Shown one piece after another: positions 18,444 through 26,832 of a DNA stretch of 64,000 nt (positions within the stretch are counted from its first letter, which is position 1; each line of letters starts with the position of its first letter). Source of the stretch: Chitinophaga dinghuensis. GTDB taxonomy: Bacteria > Bacteroidota > Bacteroidia > Chitinophagales > Chitinophagaceae. The DNA is taken from contig NZ_QLMA01000002.1 of assembly GCF_003259435.1 (NCBI RefSeq), forward strand, positions 744,001 to 808,000, in the 5' to 3' direction. The position numbers were made by a program, and so were the translations under genes. The notes beneath the pieces are model-generated. The model did no database searches, was not told the DNA's origin, and saw only the letters and a list, made by a program, of their open reading frames with translations.

Positions 18444-18466
18444 GTCATAAATCATCCCCTATAGAT

Positions 18467-20623
18467 ATGTTATTATTCAACCGACTTCTAATCTTAACTA
18501 TATTCTTCCCGGCATGGCTGTCCGCACAGGTGCGAATTACCGGTAAAGTCACCGATACAAAAAAGCGTCCGCTGGCAGGCGTAAACATTGCGATCAAAGA
18601 TTCCTATGACGGAGCTGTTACGCAAGCGGATGGATCATTCTCCTTCTCTCCCTCAACTACTGGCGAACTGACACTCTTCGCTATACTGAATGGTTATCAG
18701 TCGCTGGAAATGAAAATCAATACTGCTACAAATGAACCGCTGAATATTGTAATGAAAAGCGCTGCTAACTCACTGAAAGTGGTTACTATTGCTGCCGGTA
18801 GCTTTGAAGCCAGTGATGATAAGAAAAATACAGTATTGAAGCCATTAGATATAGTGACAACTGCTGGTGCAGGCGCAGATATCGTAAATGCCATTAAAAC
18901 ATTACCAGGAACGCAACAAACCAACGACCGCGAAGGCCTCTTTGTAAGAGGTGGTACTGGCTACGAAACACAAACTGTTATCGATGGAATGCTGGTGAGA
19001 AACCCATTCTACAGCGGTTTACCGGATATGCCTGGTCGCGGACGATTCTCTCCCTTCCTTTTTAAAGGAACTACTTTCAGCAGTGGTGGCTATTCCGCTC
19101 AATATGGCCAGGGCCTTTCCTCTGCACTGATCCTGGAGTCCAATGATTTACCTACCCGTTCTTCCTCTTCTGTAGGCGTTTCTGTAATAGGCGTCAGTGG
19201 CGGTCTGGAAACGCTGGCAAAGGATAAAAAGACTTCTTATGGCGTGGAAGCCGATTATACCAATCTGGCTCCTTACTTCAATGTTTTTAAACCTAAACAG
19301 ACAGTTAACCTCGGCCCTGAAATCATTGGTACCTCTGCGAATTTCCGTCATAAAACCTCCAAAACAGGTATGCTGAAATTCTATGGATATGCCAACTGGA
19401 GTAATATGGGCTTCTCTTATAACAGCCTGGAATATCCTGGAAATACAGAATCTTACCAGGTACGCAACAACAATATCTATACAAACCTTACTTATAAGGA
19501 AAGTCTGGGTAACGACTGGAAACTCTTTGCAGGCGCATCTTTCAGTACTAATAAAGACAGGATAAAGACAGACACGCTACCTAAGTTTCCGCTGGAATCC
19601 AATATCGGCATAGGTTCAGATCTGACTCAAATGAAAGTGATGTTGACAAAAGGATTGGGACTGTTCTCTGCACTGCGCTTTGGTGGCGAGTATCAGTATG
19701 CGGCAGAGAGGTCTTCCTTCAACCAGTACAACCTGAATTATGCCGACAATTACACTGCTGCTTTTGCAGAAACAGATGTCTTCTTTACCCATAGTCTGGT
19801 AGGTCGGTTTGGCGGTCGTGCAGAATATTCTTCTGTATTGGGTAAAATGAACTTTGCGCCGAGGGCTTATCTGGGATACAGAACAGGCGTTCATAGCCAG
19901 GTGTCTGTTGCTTATGGCGATTACTATCAGAAGCCAGAACCACAGTATATCCGCTACGACAGATCCATGGATTATATGAAGGCCACCCACTACATTGCTA
20001 CGTACCAGGTAATGAGTAATGATTACACTTTCCGTACAGAGTTGTATTACAAGAAATATAAAAATCTGGTAAAAACGGTACCAGATTACAGCAATAACGG
20101 GGACGGATATGCGCAGGGTTTTGAGTTATTCTGGAGGGATCGCAGATCCATTAAGGGCCTTGACTACTGGGTATCTTATTCTTACCTTGATACCAAACGT
20201 AACTATCTGAATTACCCTTACCAGGTGCAGCCGGACTTTGCAGCCAATCATACGGCGAGCTTAGTTACAAAATACATGATCACCAAGCTGAGTACTAATG
20301 TGGGATTGACTTACAGCTTTGCCAGCGGAAGACCTTATTACAATCCTAATCAACCGTTGGATAAGTTCATGACTGACAGAACAATTACCTATAACTCAGT
20401 AGGCGCCAGCATCAGTTATCTGACCTCTATCCGTAAAGCATTTACAGTAATTGTATTCCAGGTGACTAATGTGTTGAATAGTAAACAGGTATTCGGATAT
20501 CGTTATAGCAGCGATGGTACGCGCAGGTCAGAAATAACGCCTAATACGCCGCGCTTTATTTACCTGGGTATGTTTATGAACTTCGGTACAGACAGACGTC
20601 AGGATGTAATCAATAACCTTTAA
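18467..20623 (+). CDS. TonB-dependent receptor with carboxypeptidase-regulatory domain
   Basis: A 718-residue outer-membrane receptor. The signal peptide starts at the ATG at 18467 (M-L-L-F-N-R-L-L-I-L, cleavage after L-S-A). I reject the in-frame start at 18293 because the promoter lies inside that extension. Residues 20-110 are a CarboxypepD_reg-like domain (I-T-G-K-V-T-D...A-D-G-S-F). A TonB plug follows (I-K-T-L-P-G-T-Q, F-V-R-G-G-T, V-I-D-G-M), then a barrel rich in aromatic strands. It lacks a neighbouring SusD, so it is not a typical glycan-utilisation SusC. The ligand is unknown. It is followed 24 bp later by a small periplasmic gene. Confidence 0.92.
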   Translation: MLLFNRLLILTIFFPAWLSAQVRITGKVTDTKKRPLAGVNIAIKDSYDGAVTQADGSFSFSPSTTGELTLFAILNGYQSLEMKINTATNEPLNIVMKSAANSLKVVTIAAGSFEASDDKKNTVLKPLDIVTTAGAGADIVNAIKTLPGTQQTNDREGLFVRGGTGYETQTVIDGMLVRNPFYSGLPDMPGRGRFSPFLFKGTTFSSGGYSAQYGQGLSSALILESNDLPTRSSSSVGVSVIGVSGGLETLAKDKKTSYGVEADYTNLAPYFNVFKPKQTVNLGPEIIGTSANFRHKTSKTGMLKFYGYANWSNMGFSYNSLEYPGNTESYQVRNNNIYTNLTYKESLGNDWKLFAGASFSTNKDRIKTDTLPKFPLESNIGIGSDLTQMKVMLTKGLGLFSALRFGGEYQYAAERSSFNQYNLNYADNYTAAFAETDVFFTHSLVGRFGGRAEYSSVLGKMNFAPRAYLGYRTGVHSQVSVAYGDYYQKPEPQYIRYDRSMDYMKATHYIATYQVMSNDYTFRTELYYKKYKNLVKTVPDYSNNGDGYAQGFELFWRDRRSIKGLDYWVSYSYLDTKRNYLNYPYQVQPDFAANHTASLVTKYMITKLSTNVGLTYSFASGRPYYNPNQPLDKFMTDRTITYNSVGASISYLTSIRKAFTVIVFQVTNVLNSKQVFGYRYSSDGTRRSEITPNTPRFIYLGMFMNFGTDRRQDVINNL

Positions 20624-20647
20624 TTCTCTCCTTTAAATCAATTTAAT

Positions 20648-21304
20648 ATGAAACGCTTCTTTTTATCTTTTTTGATGATTGCCGGAGTATACTCCGCTAC
20701 TATGGCTCAAAGTGCACAGTATGAGCAAGTAATGAGCAAAAATATCACAGAACTGGAAAGCCCTTCCACCTTTACGCCTGCCGGTCTGACAGAGAAAGCC
20801 GCCCTGTTCGAGCGCATTGGAGATGCAGAGAAAACACAATGGCAACCATATTATTATGCCGCTTATTGCAATGTGATGAATGCGCTGGTTACTACAGACA
20901 GAAACAAAGTAGATGGTCTGGCAGATCAGGCAGAAGCAGATATTACCAAAGCAGAACAGATGAGTCCAAAGAACTCTGAAATCTCTTGTATTAAATCATT
21001 GATTGCGACTGCAAGATTGAAAATAGATCCAATGAACCGTGGCCAGCAATATGGACCTATAGCTGCATCGGCATTGGAAGACGCAAAGACGCAGAATCCG
21101 GAGAACCCACGTGTTTATATGCTGATAGGACAATCGCTGTACTTTACGCCAGAGCAGTTTGGCGGTAGCAAAGAGAAAGCTAAGACCTTATTTGAACTGG
21201 CATTGCAGAAGTTTGCAGCATTTAAACCGGCATACAAGCTGGATCCTACCTGGGGAGAAGGTTATACCCGTGGATTGTTGAAGTCGGCGACAGAAGGAAA
21301 ATAG
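20648..21304 (+). CDS. Periplasmic TPR-like helical protein
   Basis: A 218-residue exported protein (signal peptide M-K-R-F-F-L-S-F-L, cleavage after T-M-A before Q). The mature protein is Ala-rich and helical. Pieces such as A-E-A-D-I-T-K-A-E-Q-M-S-P-K-N-S-E and P-E-N-P-R-V-Y-M-L-I-G-Q-S look like degenerate TPR units. It probably shares a transcript with the TonB receptor 24 bp upstream and may assist it. I recognise no specific function. Confidence 0.82.
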   Translation: MKRFFLSFLMIAGVYSATMAQSAQYEQVMSKNITELESPSTFTPAGLTEKAALFERIGDAEKTQWQPYYYAAYCNVMNALVTTDRNKVDGLADQAEADITKAEQMSPKNSEISCIKSLIATARLKIDPMNRGQQYGPIAASALEDAKTQNPENPRVYMLIGQSLYFTPEQFGGSKEKAKTLFELALQKFAAFKPAYKLDPTWGEGYTRGLLKSATEGK

Positions 21305-21331
21305 TAAATTGGTTTAAGGTTGATAATAAAA

Positions 21332-21366
21332 AAAATCCCGTCCAGCGTATGTTGGACGGGATTTGT
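21332..21366. terminator. Bidirectional terminator between TPR-like gene and pdxA
   Basis: A 12-bp stem with an 8-base loop (about 21333-21364) has an A-run on the left and T-rich DNA on the right, so it can stop transcripts from both convergent genes. Confidence 0.85.
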
Positions 21367-21383
21367 TGTTGTAGAGAAATAAT

Positions 21384-22445
21384 TTATTCAGACGCGAGTT
21401 CTGTTTTCTTCAGTGGGTTTCTCGTATTATCGGCGTAGCGTTCGCGTTGTTCGAGGATGTCCAGGCAGGTAAAGATGGCCTGTCTGAAAGAGCCTGGGTC
21501 TGCGATGTTCTTTCCGGCGATATCGAAGGCGGTGCCATGATCCGGAGAGGTTCTAACGATGGAAAGACCAGCCGTAAAGTTGGTTCCTTCGCCGTTGCCG
21601 AGGGATTTGAATGGGATCAGGCCTTGATCGTGGTACATGGCCAGAACGCCATCAAACTGGTTATACATTTGACGGGCAAAGAAGGCGTCGGCACTGTAAG
21701 GGCCGAAAGCCAGGATGCCGCTATTATTAGCTTGTTTGATAGTAGGGGTGATCACATCGATTTCTTCTGTGCCGATCAGACCATCATCGCCGGCATGCGG
21801 GTTCAGTCCCAGTACGGCGATTCTTGGTTTATCGATACCGAAATCCTTAATCAGGCTGTCTTTCATCATATGAAGCTTAGCCATGATGTTTTCTTTCGTC
21901 ACATATTTGGATACCTCTGCGAGGGGTACATGTTCAGATAGCAGGCCTACCCGCATATTATCGGCGGTCATTAGCATCAGTACGTCCTTTGCGCCGAAGG
22001 CATCGCGGAGGTAAGGCGTATGGCCGGTATAGTTGAATTTCTCGCTCTGGATATTGTTTTTATGGATAGGAGCCGTTACCAGACCGGAGATATAACCATC
22101 TTTCAGGCATTGGATGGCTACTTCCAGCGCACGGGCAGCGTATTTGCCGCCAGCTTCATTCAGTACGCCCGGAGTAATCTGCACTTCTTCTTCCCAGCAG
22201 TTATAGACGTTTACCTGTTTATGATTCAGGCGGGTAAAGTCTTTAATGGACTGGTAATTGAAGTTGTTTTCATTCATCAGCTTTCTGTAGAAGTTGATGG
22301 TTTTATTGGACGCGAAGATAACTGGCGTACAGAATTCCATCATTCTGTTGTCCAGAAAGGTTTTGATAATGATCTCTGCGCCTATACTGTTAATATCACC
22401 TACGGTGATGCCAATTACCGGTTTGTTCATATTGGGAGTACTCAT
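21384..22445 (-). CDS. pdxA: 4-hydroxythreonine-4-phosphate dehydrogenase
   Basis: About 353 residues from the ATG at 22445. The open frame reaches a TTG at 22460, and an ATG at 22430 is also possible; the -7 element at 22468-22475 favours 22445. It catalyses NAD-dependent oxidation of 4-phosphohydroxy-threonine in vitamin B6 synthesis. Family signatures are G-I-T-V-G-D-I-N-S-I-G near the start, G-H-T-P-Y-L-R with metal-binding His, N-P-H-A-G-D and M-Y-H-D-Q-G-L-I-P-F-K. No pdxJ is adjacent. Confidence 0.94.
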   Translation of the reverse strand: MSTPNMNKPVIGITVGDINSIGAEIIIKTFLDNRMMEFCTPVIFASNKTINFYRKLMNENNFNYQSIKDFTRLNHKQVNVYNCWEEEVQITPGVLNEAGGKYAARALEVAIQCLKDGYISGLVTAPIHKNNIQSEKFNYTGHTPYLRDAFGAKDVLMLMTADNMRVGLLSEHVPLAEVSKYVTKENIMAKLHMMKDSLIKDFGIDKPRIAVLGLNPHAGDDGLIGTEEIDVITPTIKQANNSGILAFGPYSADAFFARQMYNQFDGVLAMYHDQGLIPFKSLGNGEGTNFTAGLSIVRTSPDHGTAFDIAGKNIADPGSFRQAIFTCLDILEQRERYADNTRNPLKKTELASE

Positions 22446-22467
22446 GCTGTTAAGCGTCAATAATGGG

Positions 22468-22475
22468 CAAAGATA
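22468..22475 (-). promoter_or_regulatory. Promoter -7 element of pdxA
   Basis: TATCTTTG on the minus strand matches TAnnTTTG and lies 22 bp before the preferred ATG at 22445. Confidence 0.5.
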
Positions 22476-22534
22476 AGAGAAACCCGTAAGCTTTCACGCA
22501 TCAGGTTTTCTCGCAGCAGATGGCCAGCTTTTAG

Positions 22535-22542
22535 TATCTTTG
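22535..22542 (+). promoter_or_regulatory. Promoter -7 element of rsmA
   Basis: TATCTTTG matches TAnnTTTG and ends 10 bp before the rsmA ATG, implying a very short leader. Confidence 0.5.
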
Positions 22543-22552
22543 CGGCTCAGTC

Positions 22553-23305
22553 ATGTATACACTAAAGAAATCATTGGGTCAGCATTTCCTGACTGACGAG
22601 AACATCTGCAGGAAAATAGTTGAATCCTTACCTGTAACAGAAGGCCAGCAGGTGCTGGAAGTGGGCCCCGGTGGGGGAGCCATTACCAAATATCTGCTCC
22701 AGATTCCCGACATACATTTTAAGGCCATTGAGCTGGATACCGAGAAGGTGCAGTATTTGGAGAAGACTTACCCTGCCATCCAGGGAAAGTTGATTAATGT
22801 GAGCATCCTGGATGCAGAACTGCCATTTGAAGGTTCTTTCCGCCTGATAGGCAATTTCCCATATAATATTTCTACTCAGATTATGTTCAAAGTGCTGGAC
22901 TGGCGCCAGCAGGTGGATGTTATTGTGGGTATGTTCCAGAAAGAGGTGGCCCAGCGTCTGGCAGCTCCTCATGGGAACAAGGATTATGGCATTCTGAGTG
23001 TACTGCTGCAGGCGTACTATAAGATTGAATACCTGTTTGAAGTGCATGAAAACTGTTTCAATCCGCCGCCTAAGGTGAAATCGGCTGTTATCCGTCTGAC
23101 CCGTCTGGAACAACCGGCGGATGTAGCTTCAGAACGCAAGTTCAAAGTGTTGGTGAAAACTGCATTTGGACAGCGTCGGAAACAGTTGAGAAATCCGCTT
23201 AAACCGTTATTTACCAAAGAAACACTGCAGGACCCTATATTTAGTAAGCGCGCAGAAGAGCTTACTGTAGCGGATTTTGCAGCCTTATCGCATAAGATGA
23301 TATGA
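22553..23305 (+). CDS. rsmA: 16S rRNA dimethyladenosine transferase
   Basis: A 250-residue SAM-dependent methyltransferase (KsgA) that dimethylates two adjacent adenosines near the 3' end of 16S rRNA. The N-terminal Q-H-F-L-T-D motif, the SAM site L-E-V-G-P-G-G-G-A-I-T and the catalytic N-F-P-Y-N-I-S-T motif are all present. The C-terminal helical part contains F-N-P-P-P-K-V-K-S-A-V. Length is near the usual 260-270. Its stop overlaps the start of the next gene (ATGA). Confidence 0.96.
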   Translation: MYTLKKSLGQHFLTDENICRKIVESLPVTEGQQVLEVGPGGGAITKYLLQIPDIHFKAIELDTEKVQYLEKTYPAIQGKLINVSILDAELPFEGSFRLIGNFPYNISTQIMFKVLDWRQQVDVIVGMFQKEVAQRLAAPHGNKDYGILSVLLQAYYKIEYLFEVHENCFNPPPKVKSAVIRLTRLEQPADVASERKFKVLVKTAFGQRRKQLRNPLKPLFTKETLQDPIFSKRAEELTVADFAALSHKMI

Positions 23306-24231
23306 GCAGGAAAGTACTAATTACCGCAAAAGTTCATCCCTACCTGATAGATCAGCTGGAGACAAAAGGATTCGAACCTGTTTATCTGCCGGCTATTACG
23401 TATGAAGAAGTCTATACAGAGATTCCTGAATGTGTAGGACTGATTGTAACCACGCGTATCCGTGTCGACAAACAAATCATTGATCATGCCCGCAATTTGC
23501 AATGGATAGGTAGATTAGGTTCCGGTATGGAACTGATTGATGTGGCCTATGCAGAAAGTAAGGGGATTCATTGTGTGAGTAGTCCGGAGGGCAACCAGGA
23601 CCCGGTAGGAGAGCAGGCGGTAGGTATGTTACTGGCGTTGATGCATAACATATTGAAAAGTAACCTGGAATTGCGTAAAGGTATCTGGGAGCGGGACGGC
23701 AACCGTGCCTGGGAGCTGGGAGGTAAGACTGTAGCTATTATTGGTTATGGTCATACCGGGAGTACTTTTGCGCATAAGTTGAGTGGCTTTGGTGTGAATA
23801 TTATTGCATATGACAAATACCGTAAGGGTTTTGGGAATGCAACCGTGAAAGAGGTGAGTTTAGAAGAGGTTTTCCGTGATGCGGATATCGTGAGTTTGCA
23901 TTTGCCGTTGACGGATGAAACCCGACATATTGCCAACAGTGCGTTTTTCCGGTCTTTTGCCCGTCCGATTTGGTTTATGAATACGGCGCGTGGGAAACTG
24001 GTGAACAATCCTGATCTGATTGCAGCTTTAGAGGATGGTCGGGTACAGGGCGCTTGTCTGGATGTTTTGGAGAATGAAAAGCTGAATACATATACGGAGG
24101 AGGAGAAGGCACAGCTGGCATTTTTTCTGGCTGCACCGAATGTGGTGGTGACACCTCATATTGCGGGTTATTCGCATGAAGCGAGTATTCGTATGCCGAG
24201 GGTTGTATTGGAGAAGCTGAATATTTTGTAA
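23302..24231 (+). CDS. D-2-hydroxyacid dehydrogenase (phosphoglycerate dehydrogenase-like)
   Basis: A 309-residue NAD-dependent dehydrogenase. The Rossmann motif is I-G-Y-G-H-T-G-S (about 146-153). The catalytic Arg is in N-T-A-R-G-K-L-V, Glu is near E-N-E-K-L, and His is in T-P-H-I-A-G-Y. There is no C-terminal ACT domain, so it is short-form; serine biosynthesis (SerA) is possible but not proven by sequence. It starts inside the rsmA stop (4-bp overlap) and should be translationally coupled to it. Confidence 0.9.
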   Translation: MSRKVLITAKVHPYLIDQLETKGFEPVYLPAITYEEVYTEIPECVGLIVTTRIRVDKQIIDHARNLQWIGRLGSGMELIDVAYAESKGIHCVSSPEGNQDPVGEQAVGMLLALMHNILKSNLELRKGIWERDGNRAWELGGKTVAIIGYGHTGSTFAHKLSGFGVNIIAYDKYRKGFGNATVKEVSLEEVFRDADIVSLHLPLTDETRHIANSAFFRSFARPIWFMNTARGKLVNNPDLIAALEDGRVQGACLDVLENEKLNTYTEEEKAQLAFFLAAPNVVVTPHIAGYSHEASIRMPRVVLEKLNIL

Positions 24232-24255
24232 GCAACTGCAACGGTTGTGGTAATT

Positions 24256-24291
24256 CGATATAAATAGTTGATTTTCAATATATTTATATCG
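24256..24291. repeat. Inverted repeat upstream of greA
   Basis: Perfect 11-bp AT-rich arms (24256-24266, 24281-24291) around a 14-base spacer, about 35 bp upstream of the greA -7 element. It may be an operator or a weak transcript-end hairpin for the preceding gene. Confidence 0.5.
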
Positions 24292-24325
24292 AAAAGGTAA
24301 ATTTCTTTTCTTTAAGAATTTTCAG

Positions 24326-24333
24326 TATATTTG
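24326..24333 (+). promoter_or_regulatory. Promoter -7 element of greA
   Basis: TATATTTG matches TAnnTTTG. The greA ATG is 82 bp downstream, so the leader would be about 75 bases and T-rich near 24379-24389. Confidence 0.5.
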
Positions 24334-24414
24334 CTGTAAACCAGAAAAACAACGCTTCCATGCAAGTGGGGGCGTTGATTTTTTTTTCTTATAACCAATA
24401 AAATACAGCAGGTT

Positions 24415-24888
24415 ATGTCTGGCGTAAACTACGTTACTAAAGAAACTCTTGAACAGATGAGAAGTGAACTGAACGTACTTAAAACCAAAGGACGTTCAGA
24501 GATCGCGAAGGCCATTGCGGAAGCAAGGGAGAAGGGTGACTTGAAGGAGAATGCCGAATATGATGCCGCCAAAGAAGCACAAGGGTTGCATGAAGCCAAG
24601 ATTGCTACGCTGGAGAATGCGATTGCGACAGCGCGCATTGTAGAGGCTGATTCGATTGACACTTCCAGAGTCTCAATTTTGTGTAAGGTGACTATCACAA
24701 ATGTAGCTAACAAAAAAACCGTAACATATCAACTGGTTTCAGAGACTGAAGCAGACCTGAAGGCCGGAAAAATTTCCGTTACTTCCCCGATAGGGAAAGG
24801 TCTGCTGGGCAAACAGGTGGGTGATATTGCAGAGGTGATAGCGCCTAATGGGCAAATTAAATTCAAAATTGAAGATATCTCCGCGTAA
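24415..24888 (+). CDS. greA: Transcription elongation factor GreA
   Basis: A 157-residue transcript-cleavage factor that rescues backtracked RNA polymerase. The N-terminal coiled coil (about residues 8-75) carries the tip motif G-D-L-K-E-N-A-E-Y-D-A-A-K-E with the acidic residues used in the polymerase channel. The C-terminal FKBP-like half ends with S-P-I-G-K-G-L-L-G-K...G-D-I-A-E-V. Length matches the family (158). It is monocistronic, with a terminator 28 bp after the stop. Confidence 0.96.
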   Translation: MSGVNYVTKETLEQMRSELNVLKTKGRSEIAKAIAEAREKGDLKENAEYDAAKEAQGLHEAKIATLENAIATARIVEADSIDTSRVSILCKVTITNVANKKTVTYQLVSETEADLKAGKISVTSPIGKGLLGKQVGDIAEVIAPNGQIKFKIEDISA

Positions 24889-24914
24889 CCATGGCGGTTT
24901 TTAACGATATTTAC

Positions 24915-24943
24915 GGGGCCTTGCGGTAGCGAGGCCCTTTTTT
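24915..24943 (+). terminator. Terminator after greA
   Basis: A GC-rich stem (about 24916-24937) with a short GGTA loop is followed by TTTTTT, between greA and the HIT gene. Confidence 0.85.
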
Positions 24944-24968
24944 ATTGGCATAATAATAACGAAACCAT

Positions 24969-25358
24969 ATGACCATTTTTTCCAAAATCATTCGTGGTGA
25001 GATACCTAGTTATAAGATTGCAGAGAACGACCATTTTTATGCTTTTCTGGATATTTTTCCGTTGGTAAAGGGGCATACGTTGGTGATTCCGAAAGTGGAG
25101 ACGGACAAATTTTTTGATGTATCGGATGACTTGCTGAAGGAGTGGCTGTTATTTGCCAAACCGATTGCGCATGCCATTGAGGCGGTGATTCCTTGTAACC
25201 GTATTGGGGTGAGTGTGGTAGGATTGGAAGTGCCGCATGCGCATATGCACTTGATCCCTATCAATTCTGCGGATGATATGAATTTTTCCAGGAGTAAACT
25301 GAAGCTTTCTCCGGCGGAATTTGAAGAGATACAGCAGGCGATTGCTGCACGTCTTTAG
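24969..25358 (+). CDS. HIT family nucleotide-binding protein
   Basis: A 129-residue Hint-type histidine triad protein. The triad H-A-H-M-H-L-I-P (H-x-H-x-H) lies near residues 97-101, and the N-terminal F-S-K-I-I-R-G-E-I-P-S is typical. The family hydrolyses nucleotide phosphoramidates or adenylates. It starts 26 bp after the greA terminator and ends 3 bp before the convergent regulator. Confidence 0.94.
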   Translation: MTIFSKIIRGEIPSYKIAENDHFYAFLDIFPLVKGHTLVIPKVETDKFFDVSDDLLKEWLLFAKPIAHAIEAVIPCNRIGVSVVGLEVPHAHMHLIPINSADDMNFSRSKLKLSPAEFEEIQQAIAARL

Positions 25359-25361
25359 GAT

Positions 25362-26060
25362 TTATTTAGACGTGGGTACATTGAAGCGGAAGCCTACACC
25401 ATGCAGGGTTTCGAGCCTGATGTGCGGATCGGACTTAAAATGTTTCCTGAGTTTTGTGATGAATACGTCCATGCTACGACCCAGGAAATAGTCGTCCTTA
25501 CCCCATACATTGGCGAGAATATCCTCTCTCTTTAAAGTCTTATTGGGATTATTACAGAGATAGAGGAGTAGTTCCGCTTCTTTTTGTGTAAGGGCAATAG
25601 AAATGTCACCTTCCGCGGTGTACAATCTGAGGTCTTCGTAATCAAACGTCAGTTTGCCGATGTGGAAAGTATTTGATTTCTCTACAGTCTGATTCCTGGT
25701 TCTTTTCAGGAATACTTCGATACGCAGGATGAGTTCCTGCATGCTGAATGGCTTGCTGATATAATCATCTGCACCTGTACGGAGACCTTTAATTCTGTCT
25801 TCTTTCTCGTTTTTGGAGGTCAGAAACAAAATAGGAACATGGTCGTTTACTCTTCTAATTTGTTCAGCAAGTGCTAGCCCATCTTTTTTAGGCATTACAA
25901 CATCCAGCAAACAGATATCAAATGTGCGTGTCTGGAATTGTTCCCAGGCGGCTTGGCCGTCAATACTGTGCACAACATCATAACCCGATTCCTCCAATCT
26001 TTTCTTAGTTGCTGCGCCGATGTACTGATCGTCTTCCACTAATAAGATTCTCGCTTTCAT
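25362..26060 (-). CDS. OmpR-family response regulator (orphan)
   Basis: A 232-residue regulator with a receiver domain (D-D at 10-11, phospho-acceptor Asp53 in L-L-D-V-V-M-P, Lys in I-S-K-P-F) and a winged-helix output with G-R-S-M-D-V-F-I-T-K-L-R-K. No histidine kinase is adjacent. It resembles the regulator at 28764-29471, especially in the D-Y-F-x-G-R-S-M-D-V block typical of RprY-like Bacteroidota regulators. The 180 bp upstream hold no gene and only an imperfect -7 element. Confidence 0.92.
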   Translation of the reverse strand: MKARILLVEDDQYIGAATKKRLEESGYDVVHSIDGQAAWEQFQTRTFDICLLDVVMPKKDGLALAEQIRRVNDHVPILFLTSKNEKEDRIKGLRTGADDYISKPFSMQELILRIEVFLKRTRNQTVEKSNTFHIGKLTFDYEDLRLYTAEGDISIALTQKEAELLLYLCNNPNKTLKREDILANVWGKDDYFLGRSMDVFITKLRKHFKSDPHIRLETLHGVGFRFNVPTSK

Positions 26061-26240
26061 ATCTCCTTGATGCTGATTGTAATAACAATTGACGCTGCGC
26101 TGCCGAGGCGTAACAGCTGATAGTTTTTTTTCATAGTCAACCTGATAAGGCTGGGATCAATGCTAAGTGGCGATGGATTTAGCAATGACCGATTTGCAAC
26201 AAAGTAACTACAATTTTGGAATTTATGAAATATGCTTTTC

Positions 26241-26801
26241 CTATCGAACGATTCTTTCGGGGTGTTGCTGTAGAAATTGTTCCCAACCTTTTGACTTTGT
26301 GAGGCCTGCCAGCGGATTGCTTTCCTGGTAGAAGTGACATACTGCTACCGCCAAAGCATCTGTAGCATCAAAGTAATCAGGACGGCTGGTGAGTTTCAGG
26401 ATACGTTGTAACATCAGCCATACCTGTTCTTTATCTGCATTACCATTACCGGTGACAGACTGTTTAACTTTTTTTGGGGAATACTCTGTAACGGGTAATC
26501 CTGCATGCATAGCAGTAGCAATGGCTACTCCCTGGGCCCGACCCAGTTTTAGCATACTCTGAACATTCTTCCCGAAAAACGGAGCTTCAATCGCAAAACA
26601 ATCTGGTTTATGGGTTTTGATAAGATCTCCAACACTACTATGTATCAATTGCAGGCGCTCATAGTGATCTTTTTGCTTTGACAATTTTAGCACGTCCATC
26701 TCAATAAGACTGACTTTTTTCCCTTCAGCCAAAATAAGGCCATAGCCCATTACAAGGGTTCCAGGGTCAATGCCCAGAATTATTTTCGATTTGTTTGCCA
26801 A
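26241..26801 (-). CDS. ruvC: Holliday junction resolvase RuvC
   Basis: About 187 residues, read from a TTG at 26801. The frame runs up to another TTG at 26861, but the promoter at 26838-26845 lies inside that extension, and the protein's conserved part begins K-I-I-L-G-I-D-P-G. RuvC cleaves Holliday junctions with RuvAB. The acidic residues sit in G-I-D-P-G, A-I-E-A-P-F-F and D-A-T-D-A-L-A-V-A. The TTG start is the best in-frame choice but would be unusual. It is divergent from the 26833 gene. ruvB is 3 kb away on the same strand. Confidence 0.9.
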   Translation of the reverse strand: MANKSKIILGIDPGTLVMGYGLILAEGKKVSLIEMDVLKLSKQKDHYERLQLIHSSVGDLIKTHKPDCFAIEAPFFGKNVQSMLKLGRAQGVAIATAMHAGLPVTEYSPKKVKQSVTGNGNADKEQVWLMLQRILKLTSRPDYFDATDALAVAVCHFYQESNPLAGLTKSKGWEQFLQQHPERIVR

Positions 26802-26809
26802 CCACAGGT

Positions 26810-26817
26810 TATTTTTG
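26810..26817 (+). promoter_or_regulatory. Promoter -7 element of the flippase-like gene
   Basis: TATTTTTG matches TAnnTTTG and would start transcription near 26823, about 10 bases before the candidate CTG start at 26833. Confidence 0.4.
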
Positions 26818-26832
26818 CCAAAACTTATTAAT

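Noticed and set aside
18293..18466. N-terminal extension of the TonB receptor
   Set aside because: The promoter and palindrome lie inside it, and the signal peptide begins at 18467.
26770..26832. ATG at 26770 as start of the flippase-like gene
   Set aside because: It would begin inside ruvC, upstream of the promoter at 26810, and add residues unlike the family start; kept only as an alternative.
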